Source: Alitta virens (lineage: Eukaryota > Annelida > Polychaeta > Phyllodocida > Nereididae). Taken from it: 64,000 nucleotides of DNA. Below are positions 40,432-52,905 of the stretch, piece after piece (the first letter of the stretch is position 1; every line of letters starts with the position of its first letter). The stretch spans positions 8,700,001-8,764,000 of the forward strand of contig OW028577.1 of NCBI GenBank assembly GCA_932294295.1. The letters run 5' to 3'. Under the pieces are notes generated by a model, which searched no databases, had not been told where the DNA came from, and was given only the letters and a program-made list of their open reading frames with translations. The translations under genes were made by a program, and so were the position numbers.

Positions 40432-42125
40432 GTGCGAGGTCCCTTGAAACTTCTCAAGGAGTCATGGCTCAGTGAACAACCTCCACAGAATCTCCTAGAG
40501 TATGTGATAGCCTTCCGAGAGAGACTTCACTCCTCAAGGGAATTAGCTCGCAAACATCTCACTAAGGCTCAGGAGGCCATGAAGTCCCAGTTTGACAAAA
40601 GGGCTAAACACAGGTCTTATTCTCCCGGGGATACTGTACTAGTATTGTTACCCATACAGGGTCAGCCTCTTTCAGCCAAGTATCATGGCCCGTACGTCAT
40701 TGAATCTAAAGTGAGTGACACTGACTATACTGTTTTGACCCCAGATCGCAGAAAGGCCAGGCAGCTTTGCCACATCAACCTTTTTAAACCTTATTTCCGC
40801 AGGGATCAAGGTTCTGCTGACCAAACAGCCACAGTGGCCGCCAATTCTACCACCGACACTGCTGAAACCAACCTTTCAGTACCTTTAGACTCAGGGCAGT
40901 GTGATCAGTCGGTCCAACTTTGTGTGCCTAAGCTTGAGAATCATGAAGCTATTCAGGGTTTGCCTAAGCAGCTTGAGCACTTGGATGATACCCAAAGGCA
41001 GGACATATTATCACTTGTCGCAGAGTACCCCTCCATATTTTCTGATACACCTGGTAGAACCAATATTCTTGCACATGACATGGATGTGGGGAATGCCAAG
41101 CCTATAAAACAGGGTTCTTATAGGGTTAATCCATTGAAACTGGAATCAATGCGAGCAGAAATTAAATACATGCTTGATAACGATATAATTGAACCAAGCT
41201 CTAGCCCGTGGAGTTCGCCTTCAATCTTGGTTCCTAAGGAGGGGGGTGGGGTGCATTTCTGTACAGACTTTAGAAAGATCAATTCCTGCCTCCTGTCTGA
41301 TTGCTACCCAACTCCAAGAATTGATGATTGCATCGAGGATGTTGGCAGTGCTCTTTATGTCTCTAAGTTTGATCTCAACAAGGGCTATTGGCAAATACCT
41401 CTTACCACCAAAGCTAAAGAAGTGTCAGCCTTCTTGACACCAGATGGGCTGTTCCAGTATAAGGTGATGCCTTTCGGCACCAAAAATGCCAGCGCCACAT
41501 TCCAGCGTCTTATGAACTAGATCACCAAGGATCTGGAGGGTTCTAGGGTTTATATTGATGATGTGGTTATTTTCGCAGACGATTGGGGAACTCATATTGC
41601 AAGACTGCGAGAGTTTTTCCGTCGGTTATCTGAAGCACAGCTCACCTTGAATTCGAAGAAGTGTGAGATTGCGAGAGCAACTATCACCTATTTGGGCCAT
41701 GTAGTAGGTCAAGGTACTGTCAGCCCGAGGGATGTTAAGGTGCAAGCCATTCTACAATACAAGGTTCCCGAGAACAGAAAAGAAATTCAACGTTTTCTTG
41801 GCATGGTTTCTTTTTACAGGAAGTTTTGTCCAAATCTTTCAGTAGTCGTGTATTCTCTTACAGAACTGCTCAAGAAGAAGGTACCATTCATGTGGTCTGA
41901 GACTTGCCAGCAAGCATTCAATCAGATTAAACAACTTCTCAGTAGGGTTCCAATACTGCTAACGCCTGATTTTAGCAAACAATTCCACCTGGCGGTCAAC
42001 GCAAGTGGAGTAGGATCTGGGGCTTCTCTCATGCAGAAGGGCGGGGATGGTCAACTACATCCTGTGGCTTATTTCTCTAAGAAATTTACTCCGGCCCAGC
42101 AAAATTACTCCTGGGTTTGGTATTA
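40432..42125 (+). pseudogene. Gypsy pol part 2: integrase C-terminus, RT and partial RNase H
   Basis: The frame continues as VRGPLKLLKESW. It carries the GPY/F integrase module (AKYHGPYVIESKV, HINLFKPYF). The RT follows (41090-41760): SPSILVPKEGG, FCTDFRKIN, KFDLNKGYWQIPL, FGTKNASATFQRLMN, a TAG stop at 41518-41520, then VYIDDVVIFADD with the catalytic YIDD. The RT connection reads YLGHVVGQG and FLGMVSFYRKF. RNase H begins (FHLAVNASGVGSGASL) but is cut short after a frame shift near 42118, with the 3' LTR following about 60 bp later. Having integrase upstream of RT is the reverse of the normal Gypsy order. Confidence 0.9.
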
Positions 42126-42334
42126 GCTCTTCAGCATTTTGAGGTGTATCTTAGTAAAGGTACAGAACCTCTCTTAAGTAGGGGGGTGTTAGCAACACTC
42201 ATTTCGCGCGCTAGTTTTTCGTGCCGTTGTATTGACCTAGTTGCATACATTAAAATAAAGAGCTGCAAGTTCCCGGATGTCGGGCAAAATGTCAAGTCGT
42301 GCGTTTGTTGTATGTTCGTTTACGTAACACATAT

Positions 42335-42990
42335 GCAAAACTCCGATTTTGTAATTACAAACATATCAATAGTTAACTGATGATCATACTATCCTATTAA
42401 TAGTCGTTTTGTCTTGTCAAATGTTTCCTATTTTTTCTTTTTAACTAGTTCTGGTTGCATGTGCTGTCATCTTCGCCCCTTCCCAGAACAAACTAAGAAA
42501 AGCAATGAACTAGGAAGATTATAACTCCGGATTTTTCCCCATGCTTTGTACATGTATATTGTTTGTCGCACATAAACGTATTAAAAATCGGTTGTAGTTC
42601 ACACGAAAATAAACGGAATTTAGTGCACATATTTAAATATTTGGTTTTTGGAATGGGTGTTATTTCTATTAAACCTAACATAACTCTAGCATATATTTCT
42701 TTGCTTTTGTATTTCTGACAGACATAATTCCTGAAGAAAAAACATAGGCTGCTGCAGCAGCATACACCTAGGCATTTTTAGAAAATCAAATAAGGGATTT
42801 TGGCCCAAGAGTAAATGTTTTTACTATAGACCTTTGGACTTCTCTTAAATGGTATTGGGCTAGTTCCTTTAATTAGGCTAGTTCATTTAATTACCATTAT
42901 ATGATGTGAAATGATTGTGAAGATGCCCCCTTGTTAGCCATGTATAAATATCTTAAAGGGGGCAGCCTTGATTGTTTATGTATGATCTAA
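42335..42990. other. AT-rich flank of the Gypsy element, no gene seen
   Basis: Nothing supported beyond an ATG-poor AT-rich sequence. Confidence 0.4.
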
Positions 42991-43720
42991 ATAAAAGTAT
43001 CTAAATAAAGACAGAAAGAGAAAGAAATAAAGACAGAAAGAGCAAGAAAGACAGAAAGAGAAAGAAAGACAGAAAGAGAAAGAAAGACAGAAAGAGAAAG
43101 AAATAAAGACAGAAAGAGAAAGAAAGACAGAAAGAGAAAGAAAGAGAAAGAAAGAAATAAAGACAGAAAGAGAAAGAAATAAAGACAGAAAGAGAAAGAA
43201 AGACAGAAAGAGAAAGAAATAAAGACAGAAAGAGAAAGACAGAAAGACAGAAAGAGAAAGAAATAAAGACAGAAAGAGAAAGAAAGACAGAAAGAGAAAG
43301 AAAGAAAGACAGAAAGAGAAAGAAATAAAGACAGAAAGAGAAAGAAAGAAAGACAGAAAGAGAAAGAAAGAAAGAAAGACAGAAAGAGAAAGAAAGACAG
43401 AAAGAGAAATAGAAAGAAAGAAAGAAAGACAGAAAGAGAAAGAAAGAAATAAAGACAGAAAGAGAAAGAAATAAAGACAGAAAGAGAAAGAAAGAAAGAC
43501 AGAAAGAGAAAGAAAGAAAGACAGAAAGAATTGCAAAGAAAAGAAAGAAGAAAGAAAGGCAGGAAGAAGGGATAGAAAAAAGGAAGAAATAAAATTAAAA
43601 GAAAGAAATATGACAGAAAGGAAGGAAAGACAGAGAGAATTGCAAAAAAGAAAAAAAAAACAAGAAAGAGACAGAGAGAAAGAAAGGAAGAAAGTAAAGA
43701 AAGAAAGATATAAATGAAAG
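42991..43720. repeat. Polypurine satellite of GAAAGACAGAAAGA units
   Basis: About 700 bp of purine-rich repeats made of GAAA, GACA and ATAAAGACA words, often in the order AAGACAGAAAGAGAAAG. The strand is nearly free of pyrimidines except C in GACA and occasional T. The 278-codon minus-strand frame of Phe/Leu/Ser is an artefact of the repeat. Confidence 0.97.
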
Positions 43721-46165
43721 ATAGGAGAGATATCCGAGAGAACTAAAGAAAACTTAAATAGGTCAAAAGAGAGACAGCAACAGAGAAACATTTTTTGGTA
43801 ATGGATAACCATGGATACATTTCCATCAGTTTCGATGCGTATTTTGCTTCCTGTTTCGAAACTTGTTTACTTGGCTTTCGGGAACAGATCCTTAATTTCG
43901 ACCAATTCCATTTTCAGCTATTTGTTTTGGATCATTCTAGAGGCATTTTTCTGAGAAAGTCGATCCAGGGCTGGAATCAGTGGAATGTCACATGGCACCA
44001 AATCCATTATACTTTGGGGAATTAATGTACTGGGTAGAATAACATCATTGATACAATTTTATATCCCTAGTGCAAATGGTTGCCATGGAAACAGGGTTTA
44101 TCATATTTGCCCCCTTGGAGCTCCAAAAATACCCCAACAAATACTGAGAAAGATTTAACAATTTGTAGGCTATTTTACTTTTACCAGCCATAGTTATGGA
44201 AAATGTAACCTTGGCTATTTTTAACTCTAGTGAGCATCATGAATGCCCTTGTTCAAATATTCATGGGCAACATTGAGCCAGCCACATTCAGCCAGTGCAG
44301 ACAATTTTAGCGATCTGACAAACTAGTACGTTTTATATAATAAATTCCTCAATTTTCATCCGATTGTCAAAATTCAAACTTTTTTTTGAAAGCTAAGGCA
44401 TTAATCGATTAGAAAACTTGTAGACGGAGCGCTATTTTTTGTAAATCGTAATCAATGAAAAATGGAAAAGAACATATTTGATATGACATGATATGACATG
44501 AGATATGTACACCCTCAAATGGTATGCACAACTCTACCTATCGGCCTCGTTGTACATTGACATTTTCGGGTGTACATATCTTCATGTCTCACATGTAACC
44601 ATTGTATAATTGTATAAAGTCGGAGGCAGGAAGCAGACACCATGTGCACAGAATATGATAAAATCATGGTGCTCTAATAAATTACCTTGCAATATATATA
44701 TATATATATATTTATAAGTTGGCAGGGCATTTTAAAATGCTTAATTGATTAATACCACTCTATAATCACGTTGACATCAAATACAATTTCACTGGCTTTT
44801 ATTTGCTGCCATAATTAATATCATGTCTGCTTCAGTTTGAGGCATTGCAGTGCACATATGTCATGTAATTGTTTAAAAATAGGTTCATTGTGTGCGTCAT
44901 GCCTTGCATTGACAATCACTCTCACAGATGTTTTTCTGCAATTTCATGATATACATGCAAAACACATTTTTGACATTTTTTTGTGAAACCATAATTACAT
45001 GTCACCAAATCCATTGACATGTCATTTATTTAAATTAAAAAAGAACTTCACCAAATTACTTTCAAAATTTGCATACAAGACTTGCAGATTACACAATACC
45101 AATTCATAGTCACCATGCGTTTGTAAATAATATACCATTATTGCACAGTGGCGAGTGCAATATTTATCAGTTGTTGAGGTTCTATAAAAACACATATTGC
45201 ACCAGACACTGTGCAGTAATTGTTATATTAAATGGCCTTTCATATCACATGAGAAAAGAGGGCTGGTTTTGTATAAAGCAGTAATCTTTTTTTCATATTT
45301 TTTCATAATTTTACAAAATACATGTTTTTACAAATAAACACACCTATTTCTTCTTTTTGTTTTATTTGAAGAGTTATTGAAAAAATTACGACTGTGACAT
45401 AAAGTATACCACAATAATCAATGATATTAACAGAAAGAGCCTATTTTATTCAATTATTTTATCCATGCATTATTTTCTTTAATATTTAAATCATTAATTT
45501 CACATTTACATAGTTATGCAAGAGGTTATTTACCTATTAGACAAGCAATCCCAATTGCCTGTTACGCAAAATGCGGCAAATGTTATTGTTTGAGTTCAAT
45601 TGCCCTTTATTCACTTAAGTACAAAGGTATAATGATTTGTTTATACTTATGAAATACCTAATTCTCCACCAAAAATGTACCGTGCAATATATAAAAAGAT
45701 TGCACGGTACATTCTTGCAACCTTTTTCTGTGGAAATAAATCTATATTAACCTTTACACATAAAATGTAGTTGATAGATAACTTGCTTGCAAGATGATTT
45801 TTGATTCCAGGGACAAAGGTTTATCAGGCACTGTGATTTATAACTTATTAAATGATATGGCACTACAGAGCTTCAAGATAGTTTTATTTCAACAGAAAAA
45901 AATTATAACAAAATAATAGTAATATGTATATAGGATTTCACATATTAATTTACTGTGGAGGGAGCTCCCCAAAAACAATCAGATGTAGCTAACGGGGTGC
46001 TCCCTGTTTTAGGTCATGTCATTCACGTACACACGCGATCAATCTGTTGTTGTGACATTTTTTAACTTTTCCGTCTCAAAGTCTAATAAGTGTGTTTCGT
46101 TCTGGTGAATTGAGGCGATGGGATAGGAGCGTCACATTTCCCGGAACTGTTACGCAAAAGATTAA
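43721..46165. other. Intergenic region with one perfect hairpin
   Basis: 2.4 kb without a supported gene. A 76-codon frame at 43795-44025 is unrecognised. A (TA)n run lies near 44692-44710. At 45674-45713, AATGTACCGTGCAAT is followed by a 10-bp loop and its exact reverse complement. Confidence 0.45.
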
Positions 46166-46167
46166 AA

Positions 46168-46290
46168 GTGGGCGTGGCCAAGAAAATGGAGCATCCTGAT
46201 TGGCTGACAGCGTTCCATGTTTGTGCATAGTTAATGACAACATGGAATATATAAATGGACGTCTGATTTCTTTCAGACAGATTACTTCAA
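46168..46290 (+). promoter_or_regulatory. Core promoter of the IDO-like gene
   Basis: In order: GC/KLF box GTGGGCGTGGCC (46168-46179), inverted CCAAT box ATTGG (46199-46203) and TATA box TATATAAAT (46248-46256). Pyrimidine-flanked start candidates lie near 46278-46285. The gene's ATG follows at 46367, giving a 5' UTR of about 85 nt. Spacing is textbook for an RNA polymerase II promoter. Confidence 0.75.
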
Positions 46291-46366
46291 CAATCTAAAA
46301 GCTTGTAATTTAATAATTACAAGTTGGTTAAAGTAGTAGCATATTTTGCAACATTATTTCATCAAA

Positions 46367-49300
46367 ATGAAAACAGAATCTGCAGGAGTACATCCATTTG
46401 TGGAAGCCTTGGCCAACATGTACACAGCCTACGGAGGACAATGGCCCCCTAGGGCATCTTTTGAAGACTGGCCAAAGAGTTTCAACGTCTACCAAGAAAT
46501 CGCGGACGAGATGCCCGGGAAAATGGCCGAATTTAACAACGTCCAGAATTTCAGGAAATGGTTGGAGCATCAACTTGATAGCAAGGTAAATCAATTTTCT
46601 AATATATACTGCATTGCATTTTTGTATTCGTGGAAAGAGTCTTAGATATAGTTTATTATCAAAGTAGAGCTCCTAGTTTATACCGAATTTGTAATTCATT
46701 TATAGAAGCATTAATAGCCAGCAACAAGTATTTTCTATTTTGGTAAATACCCCATCAAAATAATTAATTGACAGAAAAACATGGCTTCTTGAAGAAAGTA
46801 TTAAAAATTTAGTACACTAATCGAAGAATGTAATATTTAGTTCTAAAATAGTTTATCAGACCGTGTGGAATGTTTATCACACTATCATCAAGAATAACTT
46901 TTGTTTCCTTTTTAAATCAAAATTTCATGAGATTTGTGAAAATCTGTCAATCACCAACGTTAAATACTGGGTTGCGACAAAATACCTGAAGGACAGTCAT
47001 ATACGGTGGTGCGCGGTACTCATTTACTAACAGGTAGTCATGTTTGTTACCTTGGAGTTATATAATATGGCTACCTTTAAGTACTAGTATTGTACTACCT
47101 TTAGTTAGTCCGACAAACTATCGGCGTGCTTGCAAATGACATGCAGTAATGTTTCGGTCTAACCTTTAGTTATTCTGAAACAATCATTTGTCTATGGATG
47201 ATGTTTCTATTTAAGAGTGTAATAACTTCATTAAATTGAAAAAGAAAGCTTAGTTAACAAATAGGCCATCAAATATAGCCTATAAATAGTTTTTTCACCG
47301 AACAGCCCTGAATTCAGCAAGACATAAGTCTTTCTTCCCCTCTCATTACTCGTTCTGCTTTTCAGACACAGTAGGTAATAACTGATTCCATAAATATAAC
47401 TTTCTCAGAAAAATAACAAAATCAACTAAATTATGAAGTGTCAAATACAATTAAAATGCACTAAACATACTGGTGCTAGGATGCACTTTGCTTCAGCTAA
47501 TCACAGTCAAGGGCGGGAACTTTTTCAGCCAATAGAACTGCAGTATTCTTTTTTAGCCACCTGATGGAAATACAGAGAACCTCCCCGTGAAAATCAGCTG
47601 TTGATTACCCTGTAATTCGATACTCAAACGTAATATGTATAATGAATTACAGGAATTTGGCTCAAATTCTAGCTGCCATAAATTGATATACACCTGTTTA
47701 ATGCTAAATACATGATTTAATTTATCTATGTCTTTGTTTTCAGGTTGACCTTGCCAAGGTCATGGATGACTTGGGGGATCACCTGTGTCATGGTGACGCC
47801 ATCCTGCTGGGATTTGGGGCTCCCTTGTCCTTCTTGGCAAATGCTTATCGATGGGGGACTGTGCCCACCAAAGAAGAGGAAAGAGCTAGGACCCACCTGG
47901 AATTCCCTGAGAAGTTATGGATGCCCTTTGAAAAAGTAAAGCTTAATAGATACATAGATAACAAAGTTAGTTTCATTAAAAACGACCCATCAAATTGAAC
48001 CAAAACAACTTCTGCTATATGATGCTACCTGCCACTTTCATTGGACCTGTCTGGCTATAGCTGGCGGCTCAAAGTAGGGGTCCAGCACCATTTGGTGCAT
48101 AAGTTGCTAGGTACTCATATCATATATCTTGTCGAAAAGATGCATGTCTATTGCACATACATATTAATGATATATTAGACAAATTTCTTACATTTACCAA
48201 GGTTTAACAGAGAGCGCCAATAATTACTTAAGTTATTACCCAGTTACAGCTACAGCCAGGAATATAACTTAAATAGTGCCAATGGTGCAGTTAACATTTT
48301 AGTGCATGCATGATTCGATTTATTATCATAAAATATATTGTGATTTATTTTTAGTTTTGCATTTTATGGCACAATTAGTGTAACATTTGTGTAGTTTAAT
48401 GGGGGTTTGGGAGCGACAGCACCCAAGACAAAAACAATTAAAAAACATAAATATATATATAAAGCAGTAATTTGCTTGTGAGGTCATCAGTTGAATCCAA
48501 GCATATGACGTCAGGGGTTTATATTAGACTTGATCCTAGGTGGCTACATCTGTCTAGAGTCGACCGTATTTTATGAAACTAACTTAATGTAGAGCCGATG
48601 TACGTAGATCTATTCACACTGCATAATTAGTATGTGCCATATATTGTTATGAAATATATTTCGTTTGTTGTAGCCCCTCTTCTTACCACTTCATTTAATT
48701 TTCAGATCAATGACTTTTATGGCCTTGTGCAGAGGGGCACTACTTTTACCCTGAATGTGGGCAATTGTATTTACGAAGATGATGTCCCAGTTGACATGAG
48801 ATTTTGCTTCAATGCTGATCCCCGAATCCTCAAGTCAGAGAAAAACTTCTTTCTGTCATTTCTTCACATGGAGAAGACTTGGAAACCAGCTCTGCAGATG
48901 ATGGCAGATTATCTAACCCTCACTGAGCAGGCGCGGGAGTCACGTGATGATGCCGAGGCGTTGCTTGGGGAACGGGTGCAACTTCTAAAGGACATAAGAA
49001 AAGCCTTGGTGGCAGTTTCCAGAGTTTTTCACTCATTCATGAAAGACAATATGGTGTCAGTTGAACTTTGGGCTGACTACGTCCAGTGTATGCCCGCATG
49101 GAATGTCAATGGGGTTGAAGGTGGCGCCTCTGGTGGGGAGTCTATGACCTTCCACTCTTTAGATGAATTCCTTGGAACCGTGGGAAAAGGGGTAATATAC
49201 CAGGGTGGTATAAAGAAAAGATGGGGAACGCCTTTGTTGTACAGACAATGCATGGAATCTCTGGCAGGTGAGAGTCGGAGTTACAGATTCGACAGTTTTC

Positions 49301-49671
49301 TGGATCTTCCTGAAGACTCCGATCCTCTCAAGAAGGCGAACGATGACTTGATTTCGATGCTGTACACTTGGAGACTTCACCACACCAAGGTGGCGCCACG
49401 GTACTTAGAAAACAGCCGCATGACATCCGGCGGAAGTGTGGATAGAGTCAAGGATACGACAGAGACCTTGGCCCAGCGTGGCGAGAGGGAACTCCGAGAG
49501 AGGGCGCGCGAAACTGCTAACTTCCTATCCCCAGACAGGAAACCCAAATCGATGCGCCCCCAAGCGCTTGTTGAAGTCACCACAAAAGTGAGCTTGCTCG
49601 ATTCAGTCAGCTCCAAATCCATGGAAACAATTAGCCATGTGGTACAAATTCTTTTTTCATGGGTTTGGTAA
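46367..49671 (+). CDS. Indoleamine 2,3-dioxygenase-like heme protein, three exons
   Basis: Exons 46367-46585, 47744-47935 and 48706-49671 all join in phase 0 at GT/AG sites, giving 458 residues. IDO-family enzymes open the indole ring of tryptophan with heme and O2 in the cytosol (kynurenine pathway). Family marks: FGAPLSFLANAYRWG with FPEKLWMPFEK in exon 2, then the helical C-terminal domain in exon 3. There, FFLSFLHMEKTWKPALQMM matches the distal-heme helix and VAVSRVFHSFMKDN the following helix. GGASGGESMTFHSLDEFLG matches the Gly/Ser heme-propionate loop. YTWRLHHTKVAPRYL carries the proximal heme histidine (His363 by alignment). The segment between WADYVQCMPAW and GGASGG is short, and the family's aromatic substrate-contact block is not seen there, so activity on tryptophan is uncertain. 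A 60-residue polar tail follows the domain. A possible poly(A) signal is at 50102. Confidence 0.8.
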
Positions 49672-50059
49672 AATGTGAACGTTTTGCAATATTTATTTAT
49701 TGGAGGCAAATACTACGCCTGAAAATGAACTTTATACTTAGAAGCTGTTTACGTAACATTATAAGATGACTTTTTGCAGTAGTGGCAGAATATTGATTTT
49801 ATGCAATTGAATTTTGCGTTTATTAATTACATTTATGAAGTATTTTAGTATGTGTTAGATGCACTTATCATTAAAATAGTGGTTTACCATATTTTGTCAT
49901 GTTATATATATGATAATGTATTTTATTAATGATTTCTAACCTACTTTAATTTATTCATTGTCGTTGGCATATTGTATAGCATCTGTAATGTATACCCATG
50001 TATGGCTAGTCAGAATTCTACCTTTTAGTGGATTAAACGCTCATATATTTTATTGTTAT

Positions 50060-50098
<39 letters not shown>

Positions 50099-50582
50099 GT
50101 CAATAAATAAATTATAAAAATGTACTTTTTTTGCCTTTAGTGCTTATTGCAAAGTTCAAAACATGACACAACAACAAATGGTTCCCCGAAAGGCTCGAAA
50201 GACCTTTAGGCCACTTGAATAAAAATGCGGTCAAACCTATCTCAGGGCCCACTACACAGGACTATATAATCCGTTCTGATTTTTCAGTCTTCCTTTAAAC
50301 AGGCATGCACTTGTAGGGCCATTCTTAAAAATTCTTTTAATTTGGTTTTGTTTTACCTGATGGGTTTTTCAAGTGTCATGTAACCCGCAACAGAATTTTT
50401 TTTGTAAAGATGGCCTAGTCAATACAAAGGCCTATACAGGCAACAACCACTCATTTTGACCAAATGACCATTATTACCGTTGAATGACTATCATGCCACC
50501 ACACACTTTATTGCGCTAAAAATTTAAGATATTTTATGCATTTTTAACGATGTAAATATTAGCATGTTACCGATGTTACGTC
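49672..50582. other. 3' flank of the IDO-like gene
   Basis: AT-rich. (AT)n lies at 50064-50094 and AATAAA at 50102-50107, which could end the transcript. No further gene. Confidence 0.5.
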
Positions 50583-52055
50583 ATGCATCATGCATCTATA
50601 TGTGGTGAGGTTCTTAATCTTGATGATCCCTGCCAATTTGGGTTTACTCCAGGAGCAAGCACAGCTGACTGTGTCTTTATTCTTGATACTGTAATTAGAT
50701 ACCAAAATCAAAAACGTAAACCTCTCCATCTCTGTTTTGTCGATTTTACAAAGGCACTACATTAACAGAAATGCTCTATACTATAAACTTGTGAATCAAA
50801 AGATAGTCAATAAAATGCTTAATACAATAATGAGCATGTATGACAAAGCTAAAGCTAGAGTTACGCAAAATTGGAGATCCAATTGATAGCAACTATGGTG
50901 TCTTGCAAGGTGGAATTCTCAGTCCCAAGTTGTTTAATGAATTTCTATCTGACCTGCCCAATTATTTAAAGGTATCAAATGGTGAAGCACTTAATGATTT
51001 CATGCTCACACATATTTCATATGCTGATTACATAATTCTACTTGCACATTCTGCAACATCACTCCAAAGCTGCATAAATTCTCTCCATGAAATCTGCAAA
51101 AAGTGGCATCTAATTGTGAATGTAGGAAAAACTAAAATAATGAAATTTGGCAATAACAGACAAATTCAATTTTACTATGATACCCAAGAAATTGAGAATG
51201 TTGAGTCCTTTAAATATCTTGGCCATGTGTTAACAGACAAGCACAAAAGCAGACACTAGGACATATTACTCCTAAACTTGCCCTAAAAATGTTTGGCACA
51301 TATATTTTACCAATCCTTGAGCTTAATTGTGAAATATGGTCCATTAACAAACCTGTAAATGAACTAGAGAAGGTACAATTAGGATACCTAAAAAATATGT
51401 TAGGAGTTAGGAAACAGACCTCGTTACAAGCTGTGTATGGTGAGACTGGCACATCCAATTACATGTACGACAACAGTTAGAATGATCAACTTTTGGATTA
51501 AACTAGAGCCAGCTAATAAGAATTCTTAAAAAATTTTAAATGAGCAAAAATATATGCACACTTCTGGTAATAAGACCATTTAAGACTTGCAAACAATGAG
51601 CTAGAATCCATTGCTAAAACGTTCAAATCTTGTCAGGACACTGTACTAGCTGAAATCAATGACTCTACACTACAGCCGAAACTTAGAACTTATAAACTCA
51701 TCAAGACTGATTATAGGCTAGAACCATACCTTCTACTAAACCTTAGCAGAAAAATGTACAGTAAAATAGCCAGATTTTGTGAATTGAAATAGGCAGACAT
51801 GATAACCCTATATTGCCAGCAGTTGAGAGATAATGCCTAAAATGCAATATGCATGAAATCGAAGATGAAAAACATTGCCTCATAGTATGCCCACATAACA
51901 CACTTAGTTGTGAGGACCTCTTCAAAATAGCTGACTGTCACATAGAAAATTTTGAGCAACTAAACAATGAAGACAATTTTAAGACCATCATGAAATCAAA
52001 AGAGCCTGAGTTGTTAAAATCCCTTGGAATATTTCTTGTAAATATTGATGCCTAA
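50583..52055 (+). pseudogene. Dead non-LTR retrotransposon fragment (RT to C-terminal zinc region)
   Basis: Pieces in order, with stops and frame shifts between: CQFGFTPGASTADCVFILD and HLCFVDFTKAL (50625-50763); GVLQGGILSPKLFNEFLSDL and LTHISYADYIILLAHSA, where YADY replaces YADD (50895-51060); LIVNVGKTKIMKFG and FKYLGHVL (51110-51235); TYILPILELNCEIWSINKP (51295-51360); and a terminal IEDEKHCLIVCPHN zinc-like motif (51855-51900). This is an old RT relic on the same strand as the IDO-like gene and downstream of it. Confidence 0.78.
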
Positions 52056-52905
52056 TGAATATTTGTGTCATCATCCATCATCGAACATTAACCATCACTC
52101 CCAAACCATATATTGTGATCTCTGCGCTTTTACATCCATGTATATAACTGTGGACTATGCCTTGTTGTATATATCCTAATTCAAATGGTGTACTTATATT
52201 AACATTGTGATAATGTACAGTAATGACTGCAGTAATATATGTATCAAGGGTTACTGTACACATGTGATATATGTATATATATATATTTAATCATTAATTA
52301 ATTGTATGTTAACAAAACTGAATGCTCTTATATAACCGTGCTATTGTTGAGCAACTGGGACCATGGATGTGTAGATAATCTATTGATAATGTATACCTTT
52401 AACTTTTATACCAAGATCCGTTGATAAGAGAATATGCACGTTTCTTAATAAACAGGATGGGAATGAAGAAGAGTGAAGATATATATATATATAGCCTTTA
52501 GATGGATATATAGATGGATAGATAGAAAAGAAAATGTTTGAGCCTGCATTACACATGCAAATAAGTATTTTCTTCGGATGGTATATTCCTAACTCCTAAA
52601 TCATCCAAACTCTATTGAAAACCCGGACTACATCTGTACTCTTAAATGAGATTGTTCATAAATTGATAAAATCACACTATATTTGAGACTCACTTTCGGG
52701 CTCAAATAAATGTTTTCTCCTTTTAGGCAAAGTTACCTTTTTTGTGATTTCTGAAGTAAATTTTACTTTTTATCAATTCAACGCATTGCCATGCTTTTTG
52801 ATTAAACAATGCATTTTTCAGTGCACCATAGGTAATAGCATTCTTGCGTAATTATTTTCAAGGTATTTCTTGCACAGAGTATTGTGATAGAAGTTATAAA
52901 CTTAC
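52056..52905. other. AT-rich stretch, short microsatellites
   Basis: (TA)n near 52266-52284 and 52480-52492 and a GATA/GATG run near 52500-52530, possibly the tail of the LINE relic. The next DUF4806 exon might be expected here on the minus strand, but none was recognised. Confidence 0.4.

Larger units (their letters stand above)
35500..42329 (+). mobile_element. Ty3/Gypsy LTR retrotransposon of Gmr1 type (integrase before RT)
   Basis: The 5' LTR (35500-35831 including a SINE) and 3' LTR (42187-42329, 143 bp) share TGTTAGCAACACT ... TTTACGTAACA. The flanking 5-bp duplication is CATAT (35495-35499, 42330-42334). The primer site TGGGGGCTCGTCCGGGAT at 35836-35853 is the tRNA-Pro type. A short purine tract (AAGTAGGGGGG) precedes the 3' LTR. 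The domain order is gag, protease, integrase, RT, RNase H. Three younger elements are nested inside: a SINE in the LTR, a MITE in gag and a LINE derivative in gag. Scattered stop codons make it inactive. Confidence 0.93.

Noticed and set aside
42976..43812. 278-codon minus-strand frame rich in Phe, Leu and Ser
   Set aside because: It is the translation of a purine satellite; no start context, no domain, repeats in register with the DNA repeat.
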